From contig JAISLG010000021.1 in the NCBI GenBank assembly GCA_031260615.1, positions 1 through 13,709 of the forward strand: a stretch of DNA of 13,709 bases, given 5' to 3'. Under the pieces are notes generated by a model, which was not told where the DNA came from, made no database searches, and worked only from the letters and a program-made list of their open reading frames with translations. The position numbers were made by a program, and so were the translations under genes. Below are positions 1 to 6,675 of this stretch, piece after piece. The stretch is from Oscillospiraceae bacterium. GTDB lineage: Bacteria; Bacillota; Clostridia; Oscillospirales; Ruminococcaceae. Numbering within the stretch: position 1 is the first letter of the stretch; each line of letters begins with the position of its first letter.

Positions 1-513
1 TCCCACCACAATGTGGGGGGGCTTCCGAAAGACATAGGTTTTGAGGGTATTGTCGAACCGCTCAGGTTACTATTCAAGGACGAGGTACGGAAATTAGGGC
101 GAGAACTCGGCTTACCCGACCATTTAGTTAATCGGCAACCATTCCCCGGGCCGGGGCTTGCGATACGGGTTATCGGGGCAGTGACGGCGGAGAAGTTGGC
201 GATATTACGCGAGGCGGATTACATTTTCCGCACGGAGTTGGATAATGCGGATTTGTCGGCTGCTATCGGACAATCCTTTGCTGTGTTGACGGATACGCGT
301 TCCGTGGGCGTAATGGGGGATTCGCGGACGTACGACTACACGGTAGCCTTACGCGCGGTGACAACAGGGGATTTTATGACGGCGGATTTCGCACGGATAC
401 CGTATGATGTGTTAGAAAAGGTGTCGCTTAGGATTGTGAATGAGGTAGGTGGTGTGAATCGGATTGTGTATGATATTACGAGCAAGCCGCCCGCTACTAT
501 TGAATGGGAATGA
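1..513 (+). CDS. guaA: GMP synthase (glutamine-hydrolysing), C-terminal part, 5' truncated
   Basis: GuaA makes GMP from XMP, ATP and glutamine, the last step of guanine nucleotide synthesis in the cytosol. The reading frame is open from base 1 and reads [20 protein letters not shown], the end of the ATP-pyrophosphatase domain. It continues into the dimerisation domain with [15 protein letters not shown], a strongly conserved GuaA signature, and ends with the typical [16 protein letters not shown]. The GTG at 13 is internal (the Val of HNVGG), not a start; the true start lies left of the window. There is no good terminator downstream, only a weak hairpin at 512-541. The family assignment is certain from these motifs. 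Confidence 0.97.
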   Translation, partial: SHHNVGGLPKDIGFEGIVEPLRLLFKDEVRKLGRELGLPDHLVNRQPFPGPGLAIRVIGAVTAEKLAILREADYIFRTELDNADLSAAIGQSFAVLTDTRSVGVMGDSRTYDYTVALRAVTTGDFMTADFARIPYDVLEKVSLRIVNEVGGVNRIVYDITSKPPATIEWE

Positions 514-541
514 AGCAAGCGGCAACCGCAAGCCCTGCTTC
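512..541 (+). terminator. weak hairpin at the guaA 3' end
   Basis: GAAGC (512-516) can pair with GCTTC (537-541), and inside it GCGG (519-522) pairs with CCGC (526-529) around a CAA loop, with an unequal internal loop. It overlaps the guaA stop codon. No U-tract follows on either strand, so it is at best a weak or Rho-assisted end for guaA and for the convergent toxin gene. The rest of the 102-bp gap up to 616 shows nothing else. Confidence 0.25.
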
Positions 542-615
542 GCTTGAAATAATCGCATAGATATGGGATTTGTAGCATGTTAACGGTTCGTATTAGGTCG
601 TAATAAACCCTTAGA

Positions 616-888
616 CTATTTATCCTCGTAATGCCCTTTGCATTGATGTACCAAAATCGTTCCGTCGTCGCGGATTTTATAAACCAAGCGGTTCTTTTCG
701 TCTATTACGCGACTCCAATAACCGCTGTAATTGCCTTTCAGCGGTTCGGGGTGTCCGATACCCGTATTGCCGTTTCTTGCAATATCGAAAAGCAGTTTGT
801 TTATTTTCTTGAAAGTGCGTTGGTCGTGTTCTCCCCAATACAAAAACTCTTCAAACCCTTTTTGCGTGAAACCTACCTCGTTAATCAT
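616..888 (-). CDS. YoeB/Txe-family ribosome-dependent mRNA interferase toxin
   Basis: A 90-aa protein with the full YoeB pattern: YWGEHDQRTFKKINKLL near residues 17-33, GIGHPEPLKGNYSGYWSR at 43-60, RLVYK at 67-71 and a C-terminal HQCKGHYEDK. By comparison with E. coli YoeB, the likely RNase residues are Glu48, Arg67, His86 and Tyr87, all present. YoeB toxins bind the ribosomal A site and cut mRNA. One change is that the usual SRR is SRV here. The start overlaps the antitoxin stop in an ATGA (885-888), with a GGAG a few bases upstream inside the antitoxin gene, so the two are translationally coupled. The gene looks intact. Confidence 0.93.
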   Translation of the reverse strand: MINEVGFTQKGFEEFLYWGEHDQRTFKKINKLLFDIARNGNTGIGHPEPLKGNYSGYWSRVIDEKNRLVYKIRDDGTILVHQCKGHYEDK

Positions 889-1166
889 TCGTCGTCACTC
901 TCCATTACTTTTAATTCCGCAAAAGTTTTTGTGATTATCTCACCGCGTTTTTCTTGCTCAATCGACTCGTCCAACCGTTCGAGTACGTCCCCAGTAAAAT
1001 AGTCGTCATACGGGGTTGGCTCGAAGGGCAAAGTCTGTTTGCTCAGTGCTTGGCGGAAGAACATATTCACCGCGACCGACATATTCATACCCATTCTGTT
1101 AAACAAGCGTTCTGCGTCTTTTTTCAAATTGCTGTCTATGCGAACCGTTAAACTTGTTTGTGCCAT
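885..1166 (-). CDS. RelB/DinJ-family antitoxin
   Basis: A 93-aa protein. The N-terminal half (AQTSLTVRIDSNLKKDAERLF, then GMNMSVAVNMFFRQAL) is the ribbon-helix-helix DNA-binding and dimerisation region of RelB/DinJ antitoxins, and the LPFEP after it is also typical. The charged C-terminal half (about 50-93) would wrap and neutralise the toxin. AGAGGT at 1175-1180 gives a good ribosome site for the ATG at 1164-1166. It is the first gene of a two-gene operon with the YoeB-like toxin. In E. coli, DinJ pairs with YafQ and YoeB with YefM, so this pair mixes two classical families. It probably represses its own promoter through the palindrome at 1185-1221. Confidence 0.92.
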   Translation of the reverse strand: MAQTSLTVRIDSNLKKDAERLFNRMGMNMSVAVNMFFRQALSKQTLPFEPTPYDDYFTGDVLERLDESIEQEKRGEIITKTFAELKVMESDDE

Positions 1167-1184
1167 AATAATTTACCTCTTTGT

Positions 1185-1221
1185 TTATACAATGTTTTTA
1201 CTTAGTAAGCGTATTGTATAA
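1185..1221. promoter_or_regulatory. inverted repeat, candidate operator for the antitoxin
   Basis: TTATACAAT (1185-1193) and ATTGTATAA (1213-1221) are perfect 9-bp inverted arms with a 19-bp centre that itself holds TTAC-TTA-GTAA. One arm covers the -10 hexamer of the TA promoter. This is the expected place for a RelB/DinJ ribbon-helix-helix repressor site, so autoregulation is a reasonable inference. Confidence 0.6.
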
Positions 1222-1241
1222 CATATTCTATACGTTGTCAA
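1213..1241 (-). promoter_or_regulatory. sigma-A promoter of the DinJ-YoeB operon
   Basis: Read on the minus strand, TTGACA (1236-1241) and TACAAT (1213-1218) are separated by exactly 17 bases. The -35 is a perfect consensus and the -10 differs at one position. Transcription would start near 1206, about 40 bases before the antitoxin ATG. Confidence 0.75.
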
Positions 1242-1286
1242 TACAAACCTTGCAAACAGGTGATACATATTATTCTCGCAAACGGC

Positions 1287-1315
1287 TTGACCTCGCCCCT
1301 TTTTTTTGGTATAGT
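1287..1315 (+). promoter_or_regulatory. sigma-A promoter of the PaaK-type ligase gene
   Basis: TTGACC (1287-1292), 17 bases, TATAGT (1310-1315). Transcription would start near 1322, giving a leader of about 110 bases with a short GGTACT/AGTACC stem (1333-1338 with 1355-1360). It diverges from the TA promoter with about 46 bp between the two -35 boxes. Confidence 0.6.
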
Positions 1316-1430
1316 TTCTGTATATATCTTTGGGTACTTTCCCTCGCGTAAAACAGTACCAAAACCAACATTGTAGATATACTTCCTCCTGAAACGGAAA
1401 CTTGTATAAAATTTTATAAAAGAGAACACT

Positions 1431-2750
1431 ATGAAATATTATATGCCCGAAATCGAGTGTGCGCCGCGTGCCGAACTCGATGCGTTGCAATCCTATCGGT
1501 TGTCGAAACAGATACGCCGCGTGTATGAAAATGTCGCGCCGTATCGCCATAAAATGGACGCTGTCGGTGTCAAACCCGAGGATATTAAATCCGTGAAAGA
1601 TTTGTCCAAACTCCCATTTACTCTCAAACAGGATTTGCGCGACAACTACCCTTACGGTATGTTTGCGACACCGCTTAAAGATGTGGTACGCATACACGCG
1701 AGCAGTGGCACGACGGGGAAACAAACCGTTGTCGGGTATTCGGCGAAAGACGTTGATATATGGGCGGAATGTGCCGCGCGCGCACTTGTCTGTGTCGGCG
1801 GCGATGCGCACGATTTTGTACACGTTGCGTATGGGTATGGGTTATTCACGGGCGGACTCGGTATGCACTACGGCGCGGAAAAACTCGGCGCAACCGCTAT
1901 TCCTGCAAGCGCGGGGAACTCTAAACGCCAACTTGAAATGTTCCGCGACTTCGGCTCGACAATCGTTTGTATGACCCCCTCGTATGCTATATCGCTTATT
2001 GAGTTGATGCAAGAAGTCGGTATTAAAAAAGAGGAGTTCAAACTTAAAGCGGGGTTATTCGGAGCGGAACCGTGGACGGAGGAAATGCGCGCGCAAATTG
2101 AGGAGGGGCTTGGTTTGAAAGCGTATGACATTTATGGGTTATCCGAGATAAGCGGCCCGTCCGTGTCTACGGAATGCACTGCACAAAAGGGTATGCACGT
2201 TTGCGAGGACCATTTTATACCCGAGATAATCGACCCTGACACACTTGAACCGTTACCGCCGGGGCAACAGGGAGAACTTGTATTTACCTGCATAACAAAG
2301 GAAACATTCCCATTGATACGCTACCGCACACGCGACGTGGCGACACTCACATACGAGAAATGCGAATGTGGGCGCACCCTTGTGCGTATGCTTAAACCAC
2401 AAGGGCGGACGGACGATATGCTGATAATACGGGGTGTTAATGTATTCCCGAGCCAGATTGAGAGTGCGATTATCGGGCTTGACAACAAGGCGACGAATTA
2501 CCTTATCGAGGTTGACAGAATAAACAATTTTGATACACTTACAGTTGTCCTCGAAATGCGCGAGGATATGCTATCCGATACAATTACATCTGTGGAAACG
2601 TACAAGAACCGTATGAAGGCGGCAATCGACAGCGCAATAGGGGTTGGCGTGAACCTGAAATTGGTGGAACACAAGACCCTTGCGCGGTCAATGGGCAAGG
2701 CTGTTCGTGTGGTGGACAACAGGGAAATCAAAAACAAATTCGGGGCATAG
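1431..2750 (+). CDS. paaK: phenylacetate-CoA ligase-type AMP-forming acyl-CoA ligase
   Basis: A 439-aa adenylate-forming enzyme of the PaaK family, normal in length. The family activates phenylacetate or related aryl acids with ATP and CoA in the cytosol. Visible landmarks are the phosphate-binding loop HASSGTTGKQTVVGY (89-103), YGLSEISGP (235-243), YRTRD with the ribose-binding Asp (298-302), the hinge GRTDDMLIIRGVNVFPSQIE (325-344) and a C-terminal MGKAVRV carrying the likely catalytic Lys423. A CECG pair (311-314) is typical of PaaK-like enzymes. The ATG at 1431 has only a weak AGAGA upstream. In anaerobic Clostridia, PaaK homologues often sit beside indolepyruvate-ferredoxin oxidoreductase genes; none is here, so the true substrate is open. 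Confidence 0.93.
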   Translation: MKYYMPEIECAPRAELDALQSYRLSKQIRRVYENVAPYRHKMDAVGVKPEDIKSVKDLSKLPFTLKQDLRDNYPYGMFATPLKDVVRIHASSGTTGKQTVVGYSAKDVDIWAECAARALVCVGGDAHDFVHVAYGYGLFTGGLGMHYGAEKLGATAIPASAGNSKRQLEMFRDFGSTIVCMTPSYAISLIELMQEVGIKKEEFKLKAGLFGAEPWTEEMRAQIEEGLGLKAYDIYGLSEISGPSVSTECTAQKGMHVCEDHFIPEIIDPDTLEPLPPGQQGELVFTCITKETFPLIRYRTRDVATLTYEKCECGRTLVRMLKPQGRTDDMLIIRGVNVFPSQIESAIIGLDNKATNYLIEVDRINNFDTLTVVLEMREDMLSDTITSVETYKNRMKAAIDSAIGVGVNLKLVEHKTLARSMGKAVRVVDNREIKNKFGA

Positions 2751-2760
2751 GACATACAAA

Positions 2761-2884
2761 AATAACAACACATTCGCGCACAGCAAGCAAACTACAACAC
2801 ATCTAACGCGCACAGCAAGCAAATAACAACACATCTAACGCGCACAGCAAGCGAAAAACAACACATCTAACGCGCACAACAAGC
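2761..2884 (+). repeat. tandem repeat array, about 32-bp period, four units
   Basis: Four head-to-tail units begin at 2765, 2794, 2826 and 2858 (spacings 29, 32, 32). Each has a 24-27 bp constant part starting ACAACACAT and ending GCGCACAGCAAGC, then about five variable bases. The first unit lacks three bases; the fourth reads CACAACAAGC. Two more units at 3089 and 3121 keep the 32-bp spacing. The variable part is far too short for CRISPR spacers. The minus-strand reading frames crossing it look like repeat translation, not genes. Confidence 0.9.
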
Positions 2885-2990
2885 AAGAACGTGTTCTTTT
2901 CTTTTGCGAAAGAAAAGAACCAAAAGAAAAGCGAGATGCCGTCTTGGTTCGAGTAGTGGCAAGCGCAAGACAAGCGAGATTGCGGTATAA
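2885..2990 (+). repeat. long repeat element, copy 1, with 12-bp perfect hairpin
   Basis: This 106-bp element follows the 32-bp array. It holds a perfect 12-bp hairpin (2893-2904 with 2909-2920, loop TGCG), then CAAAAGAAAAG (2921-2931), a second small stem GTCTTG/CAAGAC (2941-2946 with 2966-2971), and ends TTGCGGTATAA. The segment 3146-3253 repeats it almost base for base. Confidence 0.9.
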
Positions 2991-2991
2991 T

Positions 2992-3066
2992 CAAAAGAAA
3001 AGCGAGATACCATCTTGGTTCAAGTAGTGGCAAGTTGCGCAAGACAAGCGAGATTGCGGTTATAAT
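2992..3066 (+). repeat. long repeat element, tandem half copy without the hairpin
   Basis: Starting CAAAAGAAAAGCGAGAT and ending TTGCGGTTATAAT, this repeats 2921-2990 with a few substitutions and a small insertion (AAGTTGCGC for AAGCGC). It follows copy 1 directly, so the downstream half of the element has been tandemly duplicated. Confidence 0.85.
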
Positions 3067-3088
3067 CAACCGACTTTGTAAATAACCC

Positions 3089-3253
3089 ACAACACATCTA
3101 ACGCGCACAGCAAGCAAACGACAACACATCTAATGCGCACAGCAAGTAAGAACGTGTTCTTTTCTTTTGCGAAAGAAAAGAACCAAAAGAAAAGCGAGAT
3201 GCCGTCTTGGTTCGAGTAGTGGCAAGTGCAAGACAAGCGAGATTGCGGTATAA
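3089..3253 (+). repeat. 32-bp units (two) plus long repeat element, copy 2
   Basis: Two 32-bp units (from 3089 and 3121) lead straight into a second full long element. Its hairpin arms are 3156-3167 and 3172-3183, and its GTCTTG/CAAGAC stem is 3204-3209 with 3229-3234. The order matches cluster 1, so the composite (array plus element) was copied as one unit. Only AATAACCC and the preceding short sequence (about 3067-3088) separate it from the half copy. Confidence 0.9.
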
Positions 3254-3272
3254 CCAACTGTTGCGGTATAAT
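3243..3272 (+). promoter_or_regulatory. candidate degV promoter built from duplicated repeat end
   Basis: The repeat terminus TTGCGGTATAA occurs at 3243-3253 and again at 3261-3271. TTGCGG of the first and TATAAT (3267-3272) of the second lie 18 bases apart, giving a plausible sigma-A promoter about 20 bases before the DegV-family gene. The -10 is perfect and the -35 matches the key TTG. Confidence 0.45.
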
Positions 3273-3297
3273 TTAATATAACACGGATATAAAAACT

Positions 3298-4182
3298 ATG
3301 AATAATAAACCTGTCGCGCTGGTAACCGATACGGGGAGCAGTCTGTCGCCGGAATACGGGGCGAAGCACGGTATAAGCATACTCCCACTCGGGGTAACTA
3401 TCGGGGAAGATGAAGTCGGGGACAAAAGCGAAATTGCCGATTACAAGGCATTTTACGGGCGTTTGCGGAAAAAGGAAACGTCGATGTCCTCGTGTGTGAA
3501 TACTGAGGTGTTCGAGCAACTGTTCCTTGATTATTTTTCAAAGGGGCAGGACGTGGTATATATCGGCTTTTCGAGCGGATTATCCGCGACTTTTGATAAC
3601 GGGGCGGCGGCTATTGCGGCGGCTTTGGAGAAATACCCTGACCGTAAGGGGTATGCGGTGGACACGAAATGCGCCGCCCTCGGACAGGGATTGTTAATCG
3701 ACCACGTTATCGGGCATATTGCGCGAAATCCGAATTTAACCGCCGCCGAGATTGCGCAATTCGCGGAAAAGAATTCCAAACACGTCATACATTTATTCAC
3801 AACGGACGATTTATTTTTCCTTATGCGCGGCGGACGGGTAAGTGCAGGCGCGGCGATAGCGGGGTCGGTTTTGGGGCTTAAACCGATGATGGTAATAGAT
3901 GATGTTGGGAAGATTATCAAGGTCGGTATCGAACGCGGACGGAAAAATTCCATTCAGAAACTCGCGGATAATATGGAAAAGCACGGCTATGTGCCCGGCA
4001 AAGGTAAGGTGTTTATATCGCAAGGGGATTGCGTTGAGGATGCGTTTTTGCTGGAAACGATTATCAAGCACCGATACGGGGTCAAGGAAATTTTCACGGA
4101 TTACCTGTCCACGGTTATCGGGGGACACAGCGGACCGGGTACGGTTGCACTGTTCTTTTTCGGGAATAAACGGGTGGTGTGA
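3298..4182 (+). CDS. DegV-family fatty-acid-binding protein (FakB-like)
   Basis: A 294-aa DegV protein, a normal length. In Firmicutes these bind a fatty acid and present it to the kinase FakA for phospholipid synthesis. The N-terminal VALVTDTGSSLS (6-17), GFSSGLSATFDNG (90-102), YAVDTKCAALGQG (119-131), FLMRGGRVS (174-182) followed by GLKPMMVIDDVGKI (193-206), and the C-terminal GGHSGPGTVALFF (275-287) are the family landmarks in the expected order. The usual TSQP lipid-contact motif is TSMSSCVN here (61-68), a small departure. No FakA gene is visible. The ribosome site is weak (ACGGA about 11 bases before the ATG). A strong terminator follows at once. Confidence 0.93.
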   Translation: MNNKPVALVTDTGSSLSPEYGAKHGISILPLGVTIGEDEVGDKSEIADYKAFYGRLRKKETSMSSCVNTEVFEQLFLDYFSKGQDVVYIGFSSGLSATFDNGAAAIAAALEKYPDRKGYAVDTKCAALGQGLLIDHVIGHIARNPNLTAAEIAQFAEKNSKHVIHLFTTDDLFFLMRGGRVSAGAAIAGSVLGLKPMMVIDDVGKIIKVGIERGRKNSIQKLADNMEKHGYVPGKGKVFISQGDCVEDAFLLETIIKHRYGVKEIFTDYLSTVIGGHSGPGTVALFFFGNKRVV

Positions 4183-4188
4183 GATTGC

Positions 4189-4231
4189 AAAAGCAACCCC
4201 TTGTATCGGTGGGATACAAGGGGTTGCTTTT
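4189..4231. terminator. bidirectional Rho-independent terminator, 19-bp perfect stem
   Basis: The arms 4189-4207 and 4213-4231 are perfectly complementary over 19 bp (start AAAAGCAACCCC, end GGGGTTGCTTTT) with a 5-base loop GGTGG. T-runs occur on both strands. It lies 6 bp after the degV stop and 6 bp beyond the PIN reading frame on the other strand, so it serves convergent transcripts. Confidence 0.92.
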
Positions 4232-4237
4232 ATGTAT

Positions 4238-4656
4238 TTATGGCATATATAAAAATTCTTGCGGCGAGATAACAGGCACATTGCACTTGGCTTTAAGGAA
4301 TTGCTCGTCCCGTGTCACAATGTAATCCGCGTGTGCCTTTCCGCACAAATAACGACAAGCGCGTCCTCGAAGTCGGGCATAGGGAGGCGTAGTGCCTTCA
4401 TACAATCGCGTTCAAGTACAGATTCAAGTACAGATATAATATCATAAGTTGATACTATATCTATTATAACTTGCTTTGCTTTATCCGCACCGACTTTCTT
4501 GTTTGCATAATAGAAAATATTTGTTAAAGTATTGGCGGAAACAAAGCCGTTGTGTTCGGCATAACATACTTCCATTACCTGTTTAGATATTTCTTTGAAC
4601 TCTTTCCTCGAATCAACAACATCAATAATTATATTACTGTCTATGAAAATATTCAC
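4238..4656 (-). pseudogene. PIN-domain (VapC-like) toxin gene with a one-base frameshift
   Basis: PIN-domain toxins are Mg-dependent RNases. The frame starts with GTG at 4656 (NIFIDSNIIIDVVDS), has PDFEDALVVICAE near residues 94-106, then runs off to a TGA at 4315. In the +1-shifted frame the lost C-terminus continues: KAHADYIVTRDEQFLKAK, then VPVISPQEFL, stopping at TAA 4238-4240. Adding one A to the AAA run (T-run 4338-4340 on the plus strand) restores 139 codons, a usual PIN length, with Asp6, Asp95, Asp98 and Asp117 as candidate metal ligands. As it stands the product loses Asp117 and the last strand. It starts 2 bases after the antitoxin stop, with AAAGGT upstream. A sequencing error in the homopolymer is an alternative. 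Confidence 0.85.
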
Positions 4657-4658
4657 AA

Positions 4659-5048
4659 TCAGTCATACCTTTCGTGCATAAGTTTTTTATAATATGGGTC
4701 GTAAGTCGGGTCGTCATATTCAGGTGGTAATTCGCCGCCTGCGCCGACAAGATTTTCAATTCTATTAACTTTTTTTCTGTGGTGATGTTTCACGGTTTCG
4801 GGGTCGTCATCTTTTTCATCAAATACTTCGTGCAACAGCCGTTTATAATACGGGTCATAACTTGGGTCGTCATATTCGGGAGGCAATCCATCGCTTATGC
4901 CGAAAAGTTGAGATACGCTGTGCTTTTTTGTTTTTTTGAGTATTACATATTCGGCGTTTCCATACGACACAGTAATTGAGTTTTCGCTGTCAAAAACGTC
5001 AAAGTATTTTCGTACGTCTTGTTCAAATTCGGTTAGTGTCACTTGCAT
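4659..5048 (-). CDS. Phd/YefM-like antitoxin with duplicated C-terminal motif
   Basis: A 129-aa protein. I start it at the ATG at 5046-5048 because GGGGGA (5057-5062) lies 8 bases upstream; the longer frame to 5234 only shadows the glycosyltransferase gene. Residues 1-45 (QVTLTEFEQDVRKYFDVFD, VSYGNAEYVILKK) fit the Phd/YefM-type DNA-binding fold of antitoxins. The remainder contains two copies of a 23-residue segment beginning LPPEYDDP: 55-77 and 107-129, with 18 of 23 positions identical. Both are preceded by a similar LfG/LvG turn. They are probably the toxin-wrapping tail, duplicated. The next gene downstream is the PIN toxin, so this is its antitoxin by position. Confidence 0.8.
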   Translation of the reverse strand: MQVTLTEFEQDVRKYFDVFDSENSITVSYGNAEYVILKKTKKHSVSQLFGISDGLPPEYDDPSYDPYYKRLLHEVFDEKDDDPETVKHHHRKKVNRIENLVGAGGELPPEYDDPTYDPYYKKLMHERYD

Positions 5049-5072
5049 AGTAATTTTCCCCCTGTAATGTCT

Positions 5073-5101
5073 ATTATAATACACATTTTCCCGTATTTGT
5101 A
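5073..5101 (-). promoter_or_regulatory. candidate promoter of the PIN toxin-antitoxin pair
   Basis: A perfect TATAAT lies on the minus strand at 5073-5078. About 17-18 bases upstream is only a weak -35 (TTACAA or TACAAA). It sits in the 61-bp gap between the glycosyltransferase stop and the antitoxin ribosome site. Confidence 0.45.
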
Positions 5102-5109
5102 ACCCTCCC

Positions 5110-6621
5110 CTACAAATCCTCGAACGCCGCCTTCTTAAACTCGTCCTTATCGAACCCGTCCAATACCGTTGGCAACTTCCCGTCCACCACATAGTCATAG
5201 AGTCCCGATAATATCGGGTCGGCGCGGTTGGCAACGGCGCGTTTTGCTTTCCGCGCGAATTGTTCCGCGCCGAGCGTATGCTCGGTGTGGTTAAGCAACT
5301 GCTTCAATAACAATATACAAGTCTTTTTCGGGTAGTCCTCGTCTATTGCCGCAAGGTATTCAAACCAACGGTCGTATGCGAGTTCCGCGGCGGTGTCCGT
5401 AATCGCCGTGTTCGGCAACGGTTCGGTATTCGTGCCAATCGGTAACAACACGTCCGACAGGCTTAAACTTACATATTGCGCGTAGGTATCGAAATATGTG
5501 CGTTTAAGGTTATACGGCAACATAAACAGGACATTCGTGAGATACCTATCCTCGTTCATCTCCGTGTAGTGCGCCGCGAAATAGTCCAGATATGCCTTAA
5601 CCGCCGCGTATCTTCGTTCGCGCGCATCGTGCCGTAGTTCCAAATCCGCATCTTTGTCCGTGTCAATATAGGTGTAATAATCCGCCAATACCCCGTAGTA
5701 ATCGCCGTTGAGTATCTTATAATTATCCCGTGCCACCCACCCGTCATACAATGCTTTTGCGCGTTCGATAAGCGTTTTCGACTTGCCGTATTCGCCCACG
5801 GAGTAATACTTCCGCGCGAGGACGAGTATATAATACACTTTGTTCCCGATGTCTTTCGTTTCGTAGTCGGAACGGTCGTAATATTTTTGCAACTGCGCGA
5901 CAGTATCCGCCCGTTCCGTCGGGTTGTCGTTGCCGTTGGGCAATTGTAGAACCGCGTATAATTCATACTTGTTTCGGGTGAGTTCGTCAAGGTCTTTTTC
6001 GTTCGCCTTTTCGGTAATCAACTCCGAATTGCGTTCCGCTTTAACCTCGACTGTTTTCCCGATATAACCGAAGTGTAGTAAATGCGTGCGTTTGAGTGTA
6101 TGGAAGGGCGGTACTGGTGTGAATGTTTCGTGGATTTTTTCGGAATAGTGTAGGTATGGGGTATTGCGCGATATGTTGCGGAGATATATGGGTGTGAACA
6201 GGGAGAAGTCATATTCTTTTTCGAGGTCTTTGCGGAGTATCGAAGCCGAGCCGTATTCCTCGCACAAACCGCTGTTGAAAAACGCAATAAGTTCCTCGGG
6301 GTCGCGCAAAACCTCATCGGCATCAAGTTGAAAATACCACTCGCCCTTGCAGTATTTTAACGCCTCGTTGCGCGCCGCCCCGAAGTCGTTAATCCATTCA
6401 AACGTGGCATAAGTATCAGCATATTCCTGCCCCAACTCAGCCGACCCATCGGTACTCCCGGTGTCGACTACAACGAGTTGCACTCCGCCCTTTATCTCCT
6501 CGCGTAGCGGCGTAAGGGCGTCGAAACACTTCTGCAACCACTTTCCGCCATTCTTGACTATCATTCCGATAGATAACTTGTATTTGTAAAACTTGCGTTT
6601 GGGCTCAGTGTTTCGGCGCAT
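5110..6621 (-). CDS. family 2 glycosyltransferase with long helical C-terminal region
   Basis: A 503-aa protein. The start is the ATG at 6619-6621, because AAGGTGGT (6626-6633) is an excellent ribosome site; the longer open frame to 6864 crosses a terminator hairpin and repeat DNA. Residues 15-105 are a GT-A fold: LSIGMIVKNGGKWLQKC, VVDTGSTDGS (51-60), NDFGAARNEALKY (78-90) and QLDADEVL with the metal-binding DAD (100-102). The remaining 350 residues are mostly helical and rich in Tyr, with TPR-like stretches. It transfers an activated sugar to an unknown acceptor. Flagellin modification is possible since a flagellin gene lies 4 kb away, but nothing shows it. No signal peptide or membrane segment. 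Confidence 0.88.
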   Translation of the reverse strand: MRRNTEPKRKFYKYKLSIGMIVKNGGKWLQKCFDALTPLREEIKGGVQLVVVDTGSTDGSAELGQEYADTYATFEWINDFGAARNEALKYCKGEWYFQLDADEVLRDPEELIAFFNSGLCEEYGSASILRKDLEKEYDFSLFTPIYLRNISRNTPYLHYSEKIHETFTPVPPFHTLKRTHLLHFGYIGKTVEVKAERNSELITEKANEKDLDELTRNKYELYAVLQLPNGNDNPTERADTVAQLQKYYDRSDYETKDIGNKVYYILVLARKYYSVGEYGKSKTLIERAKALYDGWVARDNYKILNGDYYGVLADYYTYIDTDKDADLELRHDARERRYAAVKAYLDYFAAHYTEMNEDRYLTNVLFMLPYNLKRTYFDTYAQYVSLSLSDVLLPIGTNTEPLPNTAITDTAAELAYDRWFEYLAAIDEDYPKKTCILLLKQLLNHTEHTLGAEQFARKAKRAVANRADPILSGLYDYVVDGKLPTVLDGFDKDEFKKAAFEDL

Positions 6622-6675
6622 TGTTACCACCTTATATATATCTATGTAACAAATATCTGACACGCGAGTATATAA

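Noticed and set aside
490..615. guaA 3' end as an integration site for a genomic island
   Set aside because: guaA is a known target for some integrases, but no integrase and no second copy of the guaA end is seen in the window.
1185..1823. 212-aa minus-strand frame spanning the paaK start
   Set aside because: It covers two promoters and the paaK N-terminus antisense, with no ribosome site or family features.
2761..2890. CRISPR-like array
   Set aside because: Units are spaced 32 bp with 24-27 bp constant, leaving about 5 variable bases; no spacers and no cas genes.
2803..3257. Minus-strand reading frames of 63-108 aa across the repeats
   Set aside because: They repeat the same peptide (SLFFWFFSFAKEKN) because they translate the DNA repeats; no ribosome sites and very odd composition.
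3531..3953. 140-aa minus-strand frame inside degV, and similar frames inside paaK, ispG and flagellin
   Set aside because: Antisense shadows of clear genes with low-quality composition.
5049..5234. Longer N-terminus for the PIN antitoxin
   Set aside because: It overlaps the glycosyltransferase gene out of frame, and GGGGGA marks the ATG at 5048.
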